A DNA stretch of 64,000 nucleotides from Paramesorhizobium endophyticum (GCF_014640615.1 NZ_BMHH01000003.1:272375-336374), one strand, 5' to 3'; shown: positions 32,218 to 41,025, counted from the first letter of the stretch. Notes: generated by a model from the letters alone, not told the origin. A program made the numbers and translations.

Positions 32218-32712
32218 ATGACCTCCCCCCTCACCCATCTCGACGAAACCGGCGCGGCCCACATGGTCGATGTTGGGGCGAAAGCCGAAACCGAGCGGGT
32301 CGCCGTGGCGGAAGGTTTCGTCACCATGCGCCGCGAGACGCTGGATCTGATCCTCGATGGCAACGCCGCCAAGGGCGATGTGATCGCGACGGCGCGTATT
32401 GCCGGCATCATGGCGGCCAAGAAGACCGCTGAGATGATCCCGCTCTGCCATCCGCTGATGCTGACGAAAGTTGCTGTCACCATCGAGGCCGACGAGTCTC
32501 TGCCTGGCCTGCGCGTCGAGGCGATGGCGAAGCTGACGGGAAAGACTGGGGTGGAGATGGAGGCGCTGGCGGCGGTTTCCGTCGCCTGCCTCACCATCTA
32601 CGACATGGCCAAGGCCGCCGACAAAGCCATGGTGATCGGCAATATAAGGCTTCTCTCGAAGAGCGGCGGCAAGTCCGGCGATTGGTCCGCTCTCTTGCCT
32701 GGAGGTGACTGA
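32218..32712 (+). CDS. moaC: Cyclic pyranopterin monophosphate synthase
   Basis: 164 residues from ATG 32218 ([20 protein letters not shown]). Second enzyme of molybdenum cofactor synthesis, acting after MoaA (whose gene lies at 49689). Seen are the [18 protein letters not shown] start region, the LIPLCHPL-type [13 protein letters not shown] with active-site His, the [20 protein letters not shown] region, and the MAKAADKAM Lys motif. Frames starting further upstream lie in the repeat. A GGAGG at its very end serves moeA. Confidence 0.96.
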   Translation: MTSPLTHLDETGAAHMVDVGAKAETERVAVAEGFVTMRRETLDLILDGNAAKGDVIATARIAGIMAAKKTAEMIPLCHPLMLTKVAVTIEADESLPGLRVEAMAKLTGKTGVEMEALAAVSVACLTIYDMAKAADKAMVIGNIRLLSKSGGKSGDWSALLPGGD

Positions 32713-32713
32713 C

Positions 32714-33922
32714 ATGGCGCTGTTACCTGTCGATGAGGCACTGGCGCGGCTTCTGGCCGACGCAACGGCGCTTGGCGAAGAAACCATCCCTCTTATGCAA
32801 GCCGGCGGGCGCGTTCTGGCTCGGCCCGTCACCGCCCGGCACACTCAGCCGCCTTTCGACGCCTCGGCGATGGATGGCTATGCACTGCGGGGCGCCGATG
32901 TCGCAAGCGTACCGGTTGAGCTTACGGTTATCGGCGAATCGGCTGCGGGCAAACGCTTTTCAGGCACCGTCGCTCCCGGCGAGGCCGTCCGCATCTTCAC
33001 CGGCGCTCCCGTACCCGATGGTGCGGATACGGTGCTGATCCAGGAGAACACTGAGCGCCTGTCCAATGACAGGGTTCGCGTGCTGGCAAGCGTCGCACCG
33101 GGCAAGAATATCCGCCGCGCCGGGCTGGACTTTACGAAAAGCGAGACACTGCTTACCCCCGGCCGCGTGCTCGATGCCGCCGACCTTTCCCTTGCCGCCG
33201 CTGCCAACAATGCCGCGCTCGCCGCCATTCGCCAGCCGAAGGTGGCGATCCTCGCGACCGGCAACGAGCTTGTGCCTCCCGGCGGAACGCTCGGGCCCGA
33301 TCAGATCATCGCCTCCAACACGGTGGGAATTGCCGAGATCGTCCGCCGCAACGGCGGTGTGGTATGTGATCTCGGTATCGTTCCCGATAAGGTCGAGCGT
33401 ATCGAGGCGGCCATCGGCACGGCGGTCGAAGAAGGCGTGGATATTCTCGTCACCTCGGGCGGCGCGTCGGTGGGCGATCATGATCTCGTCCACGCGGCAC
33501 TATCCGCGCGCGGCATGGAACTCGACTTCTGGAAAATCGCCATGCGCCCCGGCAAGCCGCTGATGTTCGGGCGGTTGAAGACCCTCCGCGTGCTCGGCCT
33601 GCCGGGCAATCCGGTCTCCAGCCTTATCTGCGCGCATCTCTTCCTCGTCCCGCTCGTCGCCGCACTCGGCGGCAGGGCTTACAAGCCGGACATTCGCACG
33701 GCGCGGCTCGAAAGCGATCTTCCCGCCAACGGCAGCCGGCGCGACCATATCCGCGCGCAGATCATCGTTGGCAGGGACGGCGCGTTGTTCGCCTCGCCCT
33801 TGCCCCAGCAGGATTCTTCCGTGCTGAGCGCGCTTGCCCGCGCCGACGCGCTCATTATTCGCGAGCCACACACTGCCCCCGCGCGGGCGGGCGACCCATG
33901 CCAGATATACATGATCAGGTGA
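32714..33922 (+). CDS. moeA: Molybdopterin molybdenumtransferase
   Basis: 402 residues from ATG 32714, preceded by GGAGGTGA (32701-32708) at 5 nt spacing; a GTG at 32705 lies within that site and is rejected. Inserts molybdate into adenylylated molybdopterin. Motifs: PPFDASAMDGYALRGADV, FTGAPVPDGADTV, the MPTbd fold GNELVPPGG and TSGGASVGDHDLV, and GLPGNPVSS. It overlaps the region of the moaC stop by spacing of one base, so the two are co-translated. In many relatives lexA follows; here a D-amino-acid aminotransferase gene does. Confidence 0.96.
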   Translation: MALLPVDEALARLLADATALGEETIPLMQAGGRVLARPVTARHTQPPFDASAMDGYALRGADVASVPVELTVIGESAAGKRFSGTVAPGEAVRIFTGAPVPDGADTVLIQENTERLSNDRVRVLASVAPGKNIRRAGLDFTKSETLLTPGRVLDAADLSLAAAANNAALAAIRQPKVAILATGNELVPPGGTLGPDQIIASNTVGIAEIVRRNGGVVCDLGIVPDKVERIEAAIGTAVEEGVDILVTSGGASVGDHDLVHAALSARGMELDFWKIAMRPGKPLMFGRLKTLRVLGLPGNPVSSLICAHLFLVPLVAALGGRAYKPDIRTARLESDLPANGSRRDHIRAQIIVGRDGALFASPLPQQDSSVLSALARADALIIREPHTAPARAGDPCQIYMIR

Positions 33923-33939
33923 ACGTAAAGGAGACGGCC

Positions 33940-34794
33940 ATGCAGCGCATCGTCTATGTGAACGGCGAGTGGCTTCCGGAAAGCGAGGCCAAGGTCTCCG
34001 TCTTCGACCGCGGCTTTCTCTTTGCCGATGCCGTCTATGAAGTCACCGCCGTCATCGGCGGCAAGCTGATCGATTATCCCGGCCATGCCGTGCGGCTGAA
34101 GCGCTCGCTGGGTGAACTCAGGATCCCCGCCCCGCTGGAAGACGACCAACTCCTCGACATTCATCGCCAGATCGTCGCCCGCAACAAGCTCGACGAAGGC
34201 ATGATCTATCTCCAGATCTCGCGCGGCCCCGCCGACCGCGATTTTACCTTCCCGGCAAATCCCGTCCCCACGGTTACGCTTTTCACACAGGCGAGAGCCG
34301 TTCTTGCCAATCCCAAGGTGGAGACCGGCCTCTCCATCATCACCATGCCGGATTTGCGCTGGGCGCGGCGCGACATCAAGACGGTGCAACTGCTCTACCC
34401 CTCCATCGCCAAGACGGAAGCCACGCATCGCGGCGCCGATGATGCCTGGCTGGTGGAAGACGGCTATGTCACCGAAGGAAGCTCCTCCAACGCGCATATC
34501 GTGACGCAGGAAGGCAAGCTCATCACCCGCAGCCTCTCATCGGCGATCCTTCCCGGCATCACCCGCGCCTCCATCCTCGATCTCGCCCGCAATCTCGGCA
34601 TCCCCTTCGAGGAACGCGCCTTCACGCCGGACGAAGCGAAACAGGCGGCGGAAGCCTTCAGCACCTCCGCAACAGGTTTCGTCACGCCGGTAACGCGAAT
34701 CGACGGCGTAACCGTGGGTACGGGCAAGCCCGGTCCGGTCACCCTGCGCCTCCGCGCCGCCTATATCGAGGACAGGCTGGCGAACGGGGTTTGA
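33940..34794 (+). CDS. D-amino-acid aminotransferase (class IV PLP)
   Basis: 284 residues from ATG 33940 (MQRIVYVNGEWLPE), with an AAAGGAG site 6 nt upstream. The class IV fold shows VFDRGFLFADAVYEV near the N-terminus, the PLP-Lys in RDIKTVQLLYPSIAK, the E-S-S-N segment VTEGSSSNAHIV and SAILPGITRASIL. The pattern fits D-alanine transaminase more than branched-chain aminotransferase; D-Ala/D-Glu for peptidoglycan are the likely products. It starts 17 nt after moeA and may be read through from that operon. Confidence 0.88.
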   Translation: MQRIVYVNGEWLPESEAKVSVFDRGFLFADAVYEVTAVIGGKLIDYPGHAVRLKRSLGELRIPAPLEDDQLLDIHRQIVARNKLDEGMIYLQISRGPADRDFTFPANPVPTVTLFTQARAVLANPKVETGLSIITMPDLRWARRDIKTVQLLYPSIAKTEATHRGADDAWLVEDGYVTEGSSSNAHIVTQEGKLITRSLSSAILPGITRASILDLARNLGIPFEERAFTPDEAKQAAEAFSTSATGFVTPVTRIDGVTVGTGKPGPVTLRLRAAYIEDRLANGV

Positions 34795-34959
34795 AGGTGA
34801 CAACGGGCTCCGGCACGCCTGGAAGTGATCCGCCAGGATCCGCCCGGATCGCTTCGACGCTCTCCAGCGTGACGCATACGGCCATTGGTTGCATTGACTT
34901 ATCCTACCGCGATAGATAATGCGCTTTCGCGGCAATGTTGTATTGCCTTGGGGTGGGAT

Positions 34960-35745
34960 ATGCAGTGCTATGTCATTAATTTAGACCGGTCCGCGGATCG
35001 CCTGGACGCGATTGCCCGATCGTTCAACCGCATAGAATTGGGCTTCGAACGGGTTTCCGCGATTGACGCGCGGGAATTCGCCCCCGGCTACCTTGCTGCC
35101 CTGACCAGCAATGACCGACTTGCCGCCGAAACGGTCGCCTGCTTTCTGAGCCATCAAAAATGCTGGCAGAAGCTCCTTGAGAGTAATGATCCTTACGCCG
35201 CAATATTCGAGGATGACATTATATTTTCGGCCGAAGCAGGCCTTATTCTCGCAGACCCCTGTTGGCTGCCCGAAGGATTCGATTTGATCAAGCTCGAAAC
35301 CTTCCAGAGAAATACCATCATTGATAAGGTCATGGGAGCGGTTATTCCTGGATATCACATTAGCCGTTTGCTCCAAAGTCATGTCGGCGCGGGCGGATAC
35401 GTTCTTTCCAGAGAATGTGCGGCAATCCTCATCCAGCAGACGCAAGAGGTCGCCGTGCCCGTGGATCATTTCTTGTTCAAGCCGGGCTCCGGTCCCTTCG
35501 AAACCATGAATATATATCAATTAACGCCCGCGATCTGCATCCAACGCTGCTTTGTCGACGAGAACGCCCCTGAGAGTTTGATCGAGCGGGAGAGGAAAAA
35601 GACCGAATTTGTAAAGCCTTCCGGGCTTCGGAAACTCGGAAGGGAGATCGTCAGGCCTTTCAAGAAGATGAAAATCAAGGCGAATGGATTATTTATGAAC
35701 CTGTTTACCACCAAACGGTGGGGAAAGATCCCATTTCGCGCGTGA
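34960..35745 (+). CDS. Glycosyltransferase family 25 (LOS/LPS type)
   Basis: 261 residues from ATG 34960 (MQCYVINLDRSADRLDAI). The VINLDRS start, AETVACFLSHQKCWQKLL, the metal-binding AIFEDDI and the later YVLSRECAAILI are typical of GT25 transferases that add galactose or other sugars to lipooligosaccharide core. The C-terminal 60 residues are basic, consistent with membrane association. It is convergent with a GT8 gene 63 bp away. Codon third positions are less GC-rich than in the moa genes, hinting at separate ancestry. The acceptor is unknown. Confidence 0.85.
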   Translation: MQCYVINLDRSADRLDAIARSFNRIELGFERVSAIDAREFAPGYLAALTSNDRLAAETVACFLSHQKCWQKLLESNDPYAAIFEDDIIFSAEAGLILADPCWLPEGFDLIKLETFQRNTIIDKVMGAVIPGYHISRLLQSHVGAGGYVLSRECAAILIQQTQEVAVPVDHFLFKPGSGPFETMNIYQLTPAICIQRCFVDENAPESLIERERKKTEFVKPSGLRKLGREIVRPFKKMKIKANGLFMNLFTTKRWGKIPFRA

Positions 35746-35808
35746 GGCGCTGTCATCCGGCGTCTTGAGCGATCAGATGATTTACCGACTCCACCTTTGG
35801 CCCACGGC

Positions 35809-36732
35809 TTATATTTTTATGCCGGGATATAATCCTCGAAATATCGTCAATTCCCGCCTGTACCGCCAGGCCGCGCGGCCACGGCTTTTCCATATGTCTT
35901 TCCTCGCTTTCTTCCACGGCTTGGGCCCGCCATGGAAATGTACGATGCAGTCGGGTAGCGGCGCGTATTCATGAGCGCTGCCGCCAAGCGCTCTACTGTT
36001 GCGGCGCTGACCTGCGGTGCGGGACCAGGACGAATTGAAGGCCGGGTTGAGCATGAATGCCCTGCCGTTGAATACTTTGTTGAGATGATCCTGATCCGCC
36101 AGCGCATAAGTTTTGGCGCCGGCAATGTCTCGCATTGCCTCGTAAATATCCGGTTCAGCGCGGATGGCATCGGTGTCGATGAGCAGCACGCCGGCATTAA
36201 AATATGCTGAAAAGTCGTTTTGCTGCAGCATATCCTGGAGATATTTCATACGGTGCGCGTACTTTCTGGAAACCAGAATCTTACGAGCCGCCCATTTGGC
36301 CACCACATAATCCCGGACCGCAGCAATGGGGCAGCCATCGAGGTCGAGCGAGAACAGAGGCGCGATATCTTCCCTGACATGGGTATCGCCATCCAGGTAG
36401 AGGACCCGGCCGGAGAGCTTCTCCGCTATTTTCAAGCGGCCCAGCCCAGCCGCCGTAAGCCCGGCATTTCCGGTGTCGCCTCCCAATTCGTCTTCGGTGA
36501 GGTCGAGGCATTTTAGCGTAACAAGAGGGTTCGTCTGCACCACGCGCCTGACGTCATCCCAATCCTTTTCCGTAAGCTGGCTTCCCCAAAAATGTACGGT
36601 TCCAGGCACCGACAGATGGCGCAGCAGCCCCCACAATGCGAAAAGAGTGGGCGGAAGAAAACCGCGGTCGGTTATCAAGACCACCTGCGGCCGGTGATCG
36701 ATCTTCCCTGTTTCCGCTCTATTCGTTTCCAC
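35809..36732 (-). CDS. Glycosyltransferase family 8
   Basis: 307 residues. The metal-binding DxD appears as LYLDGDTHVRED near residue 115. The acceptor-site motifs YFNAGVLLIDTDAI and DQDHLNKVF and the C-terminal IVHFHGGPKPW are GT8 hallmarks (LgtC/WaaO type, UDP-hexose donors). Likely role is LPS core or capsule sugar addition at the inner membrane face. Convergent with the GT25 gene; together they are a small surface-sugar island between moeA/dat and tRNA-Val. Confidence 0.9.
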   Translation of the reverse strand: METNRAETGKIDHRPQVVLITDRGFLPPTLFALWGLLRHLSVPGTVHFWGSQLTEKDWDDVRRVVQTNPLVTLKCLDLTEDELGGDTGNAGLTAAGLGRLKIAEKLSGRVLYLDGDTHVREDIAPLFSLDLDGCPIAAVRDYVVAKWAARKILVSRKYAHRMKYLQDMLQQNDFSAYFNAGVLLIDTDAIRAEPDIYEAMRDIAGAKTYALADQDHLNKVFNGRAFMLNPAFNSSWSRTAGQRRNSRALGGSAHEYAPLPDCIVHFHGGPKPWKKARKDIWKSRGRAAWRYRRELTIFRGLYPGIKI

Positions 36733-36889
36733 TTACCGCCCCTGCCACGATTCCAAGCTTTCAGCGCACCCGATGGCACAGAAAGACAGGATTATCAATC
36801 TATTGTTGCAGGACTTGTTCGGTCGTACTGAATGATTGAAGTTAGTATCAACCTGGCCAGCACAGACGGGGGAACGTCGGAAATACTTA

Positions 36890-36964
36890 TGGTGGGCGCG
36901 ACAGGGATTGAACCTGTGACCCCTCCCGTGTGAAGGGAGTGCTCTCCCGCTGAGCTACGCGCCC
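36890..36964 (-). tRNA. tRNA-Val (anticodon CAC)
   Basis: 75 nt including an encoded CCA end (36890-36892). Cloverleaf: acceptor GGGCGCG (36964-36958) pairing with CGCGCCC (36900-36894), D arm GCTCAGCGGGAGAGC, anticodon stem CTCCC/GGGAG with loop TTCACAC (anticodon CAC), and T arm ACAGG-TTCAATC-CCTGT. Reads GUG valine codons. Confidence 0.97.
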
Positions 36965-36999
36965 GTCCAAGGCCCTTGGGCCCTTGGTGGAGTGTGGCG

Positions 37000-37028
37000 G
37001 ATATACGTGGGACGATCCCGCCCGTCAA
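37000..37028 (-). promoter_or_regulatory. Sigma-70 type promoter of tRNA-Val
   Basis: On the minus strand, -35 TTGACG (37028-37023), a 17-bp spacer, and -10 TATATC (37005-37000). It lies 36 bp upstream of the tRNA 5' end. Nothing else is encoded in 36965-37118. Confidence 0.8.
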
Positions 37029-37118
37029 GCCGTCTTGAGCATCTTCCAGAACAATCCGGATTTTCGCGGAACTCCTCCGGCCTTCTCCCGTTTCCGATAA
37101 AACGAGAGGGTATATATC

Positions 37119-37256
37119 ATGGCCAAGATTATCGATCAGCAAGAGGCAAAACAGGGCCGGTGGGGCACGCGGGTGCTCACAATTCTGGCCGCTTCGGTGA
37201 TGCTCGTGCTCGTCGCCTGGGCGATAGCCGAAGTCTATGGCGAGATCATTCAATAA
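37119..37256 (+). CDS. 45-residue single-span membrane protein
   Basis: ATG at 37119 with a GAGAGGG site 9 nt upstream. A hydrophilic N-terminus of about 18 residues (MAKIIDQQEAKQGRWGTR) is followed by one membrane span (VLTILAASVMLVLVAWAIAE) and a short tail ending GEIIQ. It is followed at once by a rho-independent terminator, so it looks like a complete small transcription unit. Similar tiny proteins occur in related genomes as hypotheticals; no function is known to me. Confidence 0.75.
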   Translation: MAKIIDQQEAKQGRWGTRVLTILAASVMLVLVAWAIAEVYGEIIQ

Positions 37257-37282
37257 GCCTGCAGCCTGCTTTTTAGGCAAAT

Positions 37283-37321
37283 GCGCCATCTGCTTTCGAA
37301 AGGAGCGGATGGCGCTTGCTT
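37283..37321 (+). terminator. Rho-independent terminator after the 45-residue gene
   Basis: Stem GCGCCATC (37283-37290) and GATGGCGC (37308-37315), with a small internal palindrome CTTTCGAAAG, followed by TTGCTTTTTT. It lies 26 nt after the stop at 37256. Confidence 0.85.
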
Positions 37322-37394
37322 TTTTCCCCGAATGCGCTTGAATGGTGTTCAACCACAATAAAAACGGGAACACCAATAAAGATGGGGACAATGG

Positions 37395-38807
37395 GTGAAT
37401 CCATTCGATGAGATGCTGGCGGGGGACGACGGCGTCCGCCCACCTTATAAAGCCCTGAAAACATGGCTCGATACGCAGAACCAGGACAAGCTTGCCCAAA
37501 AGACGGTCGATGCCGAGCATGTTTTCCGCAAGACGGGCATCACCTTTGCCGTCTATGGCGATGAAGAGGCGGCCGAGCGGCTGATTCCCTTCGATATCAT
37601 TCCCAGAATCATTTCCGGCCAGGAGTGGCGGCGCCTGTCGCAGGGCATCGAGCAGCGCGTGATGGCGCTCAACGCTTTTCTCGACGACATCTACCACCGG
37701 CAGGAGATTGTGCGCGCGGGACGCATCCCGAAGGAGTTGATCGCTCATAACGAGGCGTTCATTCCGGAGATGATCGGCTTTCGCCCGCCCGGCAATGTCT
37801 ACACCCACATCATCGGCGTCGATATCGTCCGCACGGCGGAAAACCAGTTCTATGTGCTCGAGGACAATGCCCGCACGCCATCGGGCGTCTCCTATATGCT
37901 GGAGAACCGGGAAACCATGATGCAGCTCTTCCCCGAGCTGTTCCAGCATGTGAAGGTGCGCCCGGTCGAGACCTATCCGCAATTGCTGCGCCAGTCGCTC
38001 TCCGCCGTCGCCCCTGCGGTCACCAAGGGCGCGCCGACCATCGCGGTGCTGACGCCCGGCATCTACAATTCCGCCTATTTCGAACACGCCTTTCTCGCCG
38101 ACCAGATGGGCGTGGAACTGGTCGAGGGCAGCGATCTGCGCGTCGTCGATGGCCGCGTCGCGATGCGCACGACGCAAGGCTTTCAGCCCATCGACGTGCT
38201 CTATCGCCGCGTGGACGATGCATTCCTCGACCCCCTCACCTTCCGCCCCGATTCGACGCTGGGCGTGGCGGGCATCATGGATGTCTACCGCGCCGGCAAC
38301 ATCACCATCGCCAATGCCCCCGGGACCGGCATCGCCGACGACAAGGCTATCTATTCCTATATGCCTGAAATCATCGAGTTCTACACCGGACGCAAGGCGA
38401 TCCTCCAGAACGTGCCGACCTGGCGCTGCGCGGAGAAAGACAGCCTCGCCTATGTGCTAGAGCATCTCGAAGAGCTTGTGGTGAAGGAGGTTCACGGCTC
38501 CGGCGGCTACGGCATGCTCGTCGGCCCCGCCGCTTCAAAGGCCGAGCGCGAAGCTTTCGCCGCGAAACTCAAAGCCCGCCCGGGCAACTACATCGCCCAG
38601 CCGACACTGGCGCTCTCCACCACACCCATTCTCACCGAGAAAGGCCTCGCCCCTCGTCACGTCGATCTGCGCCCCTTCGTCCTCGTCTCCGACCGCATCC
38701 GCATCACGCCGGGAGGCCTTACCCGCGTGGCGCTGAAGGAAGGATCGCTGGTGGTGAATTCAAGCCAGGGCGGCGGGACGAAAGACACGTGGGTTCTGGA
38801 AGATTAG
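37395..38807 (+). CDS. Circularly permuted ATP-grasp protein of the Anbu cluster
   Basis: 470 residues of the CP_ATPgrasp type 2 family (formerly DUF404/DUF407). GTG start at 37395; an ATG at 37391 is out of frame and stops at once. Seen are the N-terminal PFDEM and YHRQEIVRAGRIP, the VDIVRTAENQFYVLEDNARTPSGVSYMLENRE segment, and the C-terminal KEVHGSGGYGMLVGP ATP-binding loop. The family is predicted to ligate amino acids or peptides. With alpha-E, transglutaminase-like and Anbu genes downstream it forms a conserved cluster thought to act in peptide tagging or turnover. The stop codon is embedded in the first unit of a short-repeat array. Biochemical function remains unproven. Confidence 0.92.
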   Translation: MNPFDEMLAGDDGVRPPYKALKTWLDTQNQDKLAQKTVDAEHVFRKTGITFAVYGDEEAAERLIPFDIIPRIISGQEWRRLSQGIEQRVMALNAFLDDIYHRQEIVRAGRIPKELIAHNEAFIPEMIGFRPPGNVYTHIIGVDIVRTAENQFYVLEDNARTPSGVSYMLENRETMMQLFPELFQHVKVRPVETYPQLLRQSLSAVAPAVTKGAPTIAVLTPGIYNSAYFEHAFLADQMGVELVEGSDLRVVDGRVAMRTTQGFQPIDVLYRRVDDAFLDPLTFRPDSTLGVAGIMDVYRAGNITIANAPGTGIADDKAIYSYMPEIIEFYTGRKAILQNVPTWRCAEKDSLAYVLEHLEELVVKEVHGSGGYGMLVGPAASKAEREAFAAKLKARPGNYIAQPTLALSTTPILTEKGLAPRHVDLRPFVLVSDRIRITPGGLTRVALKEGSLVVNSSQGGGTKDTWVLED

Positions 38808-38832
38808 TGAGTAGGGAATAGTGAGTAGTGAG
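38805..38832 (+). repeat. Left 7-bp unit array flanking the four-helix-bundle gene
   Basis: Four contiguous heptamers: TAGTGAG, TAGGGAA, TAGTGAG, TAGTGAG (38805-38832), followed by ATAG. The first TAG is the stop of the ATP-grasp gene, and the GTG at 38821 inside the array can start the next gene. The inverted counterpart is at 39236-39266. Confidence 0.85.
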
Positions 38833-39222
38833 ATAGAAAAAGACGCAGTTCGGACAGCGGTTAAATCCTATAAGGATTTGCTCGTTTGGAAAGCGGCTAT
38901 CGAACTTGCGGTCGATTGCTACTCGGCAACCAAAATTCTTCCCAACAGTGAAATGTATGGAATGACCTCGCAATTAAGACGAGCTTCCGCCTCCATTGCC
39001 GCCAATATCGCGGAAGGTTATGGCCGAGAGCACAGAAACTCGTTCGTTCAATTTCTTCGAATAGCCCAGGGATCACTCAAGGAATTCGAGACGCACACAA
39101 TTCTTTGCGGCAGAACAGGGCTGATGCCTGACCTGACCGTTCAACGACTCCTCAGCCAAGCCGATGAACTTGGAAAAATGTTGCACACGTTAATCCGCAA
39201 CCTGCAACAAAAGAACCAGTGA
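38821..39222 (+). CDS. S23/IVS-type four-helix-bundle protein (stand-alone)
   Basis: 133 residues from GTG 38821; the first few residues (MSSEIEK) are encoded by the repeat array, and the conserved domain starts at about residue 15 (VKSYKDLLVWKAAIELAVDCY). The pattern continues with YGMTSQLRRASASIAANIAEGYGREHRNSFVQFLRIAQGSLKE in parts, the signature of four-helix-bundle proteins first seen inside 23S rRNA intervening sequences and related to Avd of diversity-generating retroelements. Here it is free-standing, with no reverse transcriptase or rRNA nearby. It lies between the ATP-grasp and alpha-E genes, which are normally adjacent, so it is an insertion. Function unknown; a basic pore that binds nucleic acid is known for Avd. 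Confidence 0.88.
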   Translation: MSSEIEKDAVRTAVKSYKDLLVWKAAIELAVDCYSATKILPNSEMYGMTSQLRRASASIAANIAEGYGREHRNSFVQFLRIAQGSLKEFETHTILCGRTGLMPDLTVQRLLSQADELGKMLHTLIRNLQQKNQ

Positions 39223-39235
39223 GCACCCCATGAAC

Positions 39236-39266
39236 TACTCACTATCTCACTATCTCACTATCTCAC
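39236..39266 (-). repeat. Right 7-8 bp unit array flanking the four-helix-bundle gene
   Basis: TACTCAC (39236-39242) followed by three tandem TATCTCAC octamers (39243-39266). Read on the minus strand these are GTGAGATA x3 and GTGAGTA, the inverted form of the left array. It lies between the four-helix-bundle stop and the alpha-E start. Confidence 0.88.
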
Positions 39267-39279
39267 TGGGAGCGTCCTG

Positions 39280-40221
39280 ATGCTCCTCGGACGCACCGCT
39301 AACGGCCTCTACTGGATGCACCGCTATATCGAGCGGGCGGAGAACATGGCGCGCATCGTCGATGCGGGATTGAGAATGGCGCTGACCAAGACGTCCGACG
39401 CACCGGAGGAATGGTCTTCCGTGATCGTCAGCGCCGGCGCGGCATCCGCCTTCTCGCAGAAGCACAATGCCTATACCGCCGCCACTGTGTCGGATTTCCT
39501 GTTGCGGGACACCGACAATCCATCAAGCGTCATGTCCTGTCTGGAAGCCGCGCGCTCCAATGCCCGCATGGTGCGCACGGCCTTGACGCGCGAGGCGTGG
39601 GAGAGCGTCAACGAAGCCTGGATGGTGCTGAAAAAGGCCCTCGCCCGCTCGGTGCCGGACAGCGATCTCCCGCCGGTGCTCGATCAGATCAAGCGCGAAG
39701 CGGCGCTGATCCGCGGCGCGTTCCATGGCACGATGCTGCGCAACGAGATCTTCGATTTCGCCCGCATCGGCACCTTCATCGAACGCGCGGACAACACTGC
39801 ACGCATTCTCGACGTTAAATATTACGTGCTGTTACCCGCCATTTCCTATGTCGGCACCACGCTCGACAACTATCAGTGGGAATCGATCCTGCGCTCGGTT
39901 TCGGCCCACCGCTCCTATCGCTGGGTCTATGACGGCGATTACAAGCCCGCGCACATCGCCGATTATCTGATACTCAACGGCCGGATGCCGCGGTCGCTGC
40001 ATTTCTGCTATCGCAACATCGTCGATAATCTCGGGTTCCTCGCTGCGGATTACGGCGCGCGCCACGCAGCGCACGAGACGGCGGAAAAGATCCACGCGAC
40101 CTTGGCGGACAATAATATCAGCCGGATTTTCGAAACCGGCCTCCATGAATTCCTCTCCGATTTCATCGTCAAGAACAACCGCCTCGGCTCGCAGATCGCC
40201 GAAGCCTATAACTTCGATTGA
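39280..40221 (+). CDS. Alpha-E domain protein of the Anbu cluster
   Basis: 313 residues, all-helical, starting MLLGRTANGLYWMHRYIERAENMARIVDAG. The family is named for its alpha-helical fold and conserved Glu residues (YIERAEN and TFIERADNTARILD). It regularly accompanies the circularly permuted ATP-grasp and transglutaminase genes, and is probably a structural or catalytic partner of the ligase. ATG at 39280, downstream of the right repeat array. The stop is 6 nt before the transglutaminase start. Confidence 0.93.
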   Translation: MLLGRTANGLYWMHRYIERAENMARIVDAGLRMALTKTSDAPEEWSSVIVSAGAASAFSQKHNAYTAATVSDFLLRDTDNPSSVMSCLEAARSNARMVRTALTREAWESVNEAWMVLKKALARSVPDSDLPPVLDQIKREAALIRGAFHGTMLRNEIFDFARIGTFIERADNTARILDVKYYVLLPAISYVGTTLDNYQWESILRSVSAHRSYRWVYDGDYKPAHIADYLILNGRMPRSLHFCYRNIVDNLGFLAADYGARHAAHETAEKIHATLADNNISRIFETGLHEFLSDFIVKNNRLGSQIAEAYNFD

Positions 40222-40227
40222 TATGTG

Positions 40228-41025
40228 ATGCTGCTGACGATCCGCCACACCTCCCGCTATCGTTATGATTTCCCCGTGCCCTATGCGGTGCAGCGGCTGA
40301 GGCTGCGACCACAGACGCTGGCTGGCCAGAAGGTGCATAACTGGCAGGTGGATGTGGATGGCGCGGCGCCGGAGGTTTCATACACTGATGGATTCGGCAA
40401 CCGGGTCGATCTCGTCCGCCACGACCGCAACGCGCAGGAAATCGTCATCACCGCGCAGGGCCAGATCGAGACGGAAGACCGAGCGGGCGTGCTGGGCGAG
40501 ACCGGCGGCTTCGCCTCGCTCTGGCTGTTCCACCGGCGCACTCCCCTCACCGAACCTGGTGAAAGCATCAAGGCCATGGCGGCGGATATTCCTGATAGCG
40601 ATGACAGGCTCTCCCTGCTCCACGCGCTGATGGAAACCATTCACGAACGCATCGCCTATGTGCCGGGCGCTACCAATGTCGGCACCATCGCCGAAAGCGC
40701 ACTGCAGAATGGCGAGGGTGTCTGCCAGGACCATGCCCATGTCTTCCTCGCCGCCGCCCGCCTTCTCGATATCCCAGCGCGCTATGTCTCCGGCTATCTG
40801 ATGATGGAGGGAGTCGAGGAACAGACGGCCAGCCATGCCTGGGCGGAAGCCCATGTGCCGGGGCTAGGCTGGGTCGGCTTCGACGCCGCCAATTGCGTCT
40901 GCCCGAACGAGCGCTATGTGCGCATCGCCTGTGGCCTCGACTACCGCGACGCAGCGCCAGTTTCGGGGATCCGCTTTGGCAGCGCCGCCGAGAAGCTTGC
41001 GGTCGAAATCAATGTAGAGCAGTAA
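40228..41025 (+). CDS. Transglutaminase-like cysteine peptidase of the Anbu cluster
   Basis: 265 residues from ATG 40228 (a GTG three bases upstream is also possible). The N-terminal bacterial transglutaminase-associated domain (LLTIRHTSRYRYDFPV) is followed by the catalytic triad: Cys in GEGVCQDHAHVF, His in ASHAWAEAHVPG, and Asp in GFDAANCV. Such proteins can cleave or form isopeptide bonds. Within the cluster it may process products of the ATP-grasp ligase, which is inference. It is 32 bp upstream of the Anbu gene. Confidence 0.93.
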   Translation: MLLTIRHTSRYRYDFPVPYAVQRLRLRPQTLAGQKVHNWQVDVDGAAPEVSYTDGFGNRVDLVRHDRNAQEIVITAQGQIETEDRAGVLGETGGFASLWLFHRRTPLTEPGESIKAMAADIPDSDDRLSLLHALMETIHERIAYVPGATNVGTIAESALQNGEGVCQDHAHVFLAAARLLDIPARYVSGYLMMEGVEEQTASHAWAEAHVPGLGWVGFDAANCVCPNERYVRIACGLDYRDAAPVSGIRFGSAAEKLAVEINVEQ

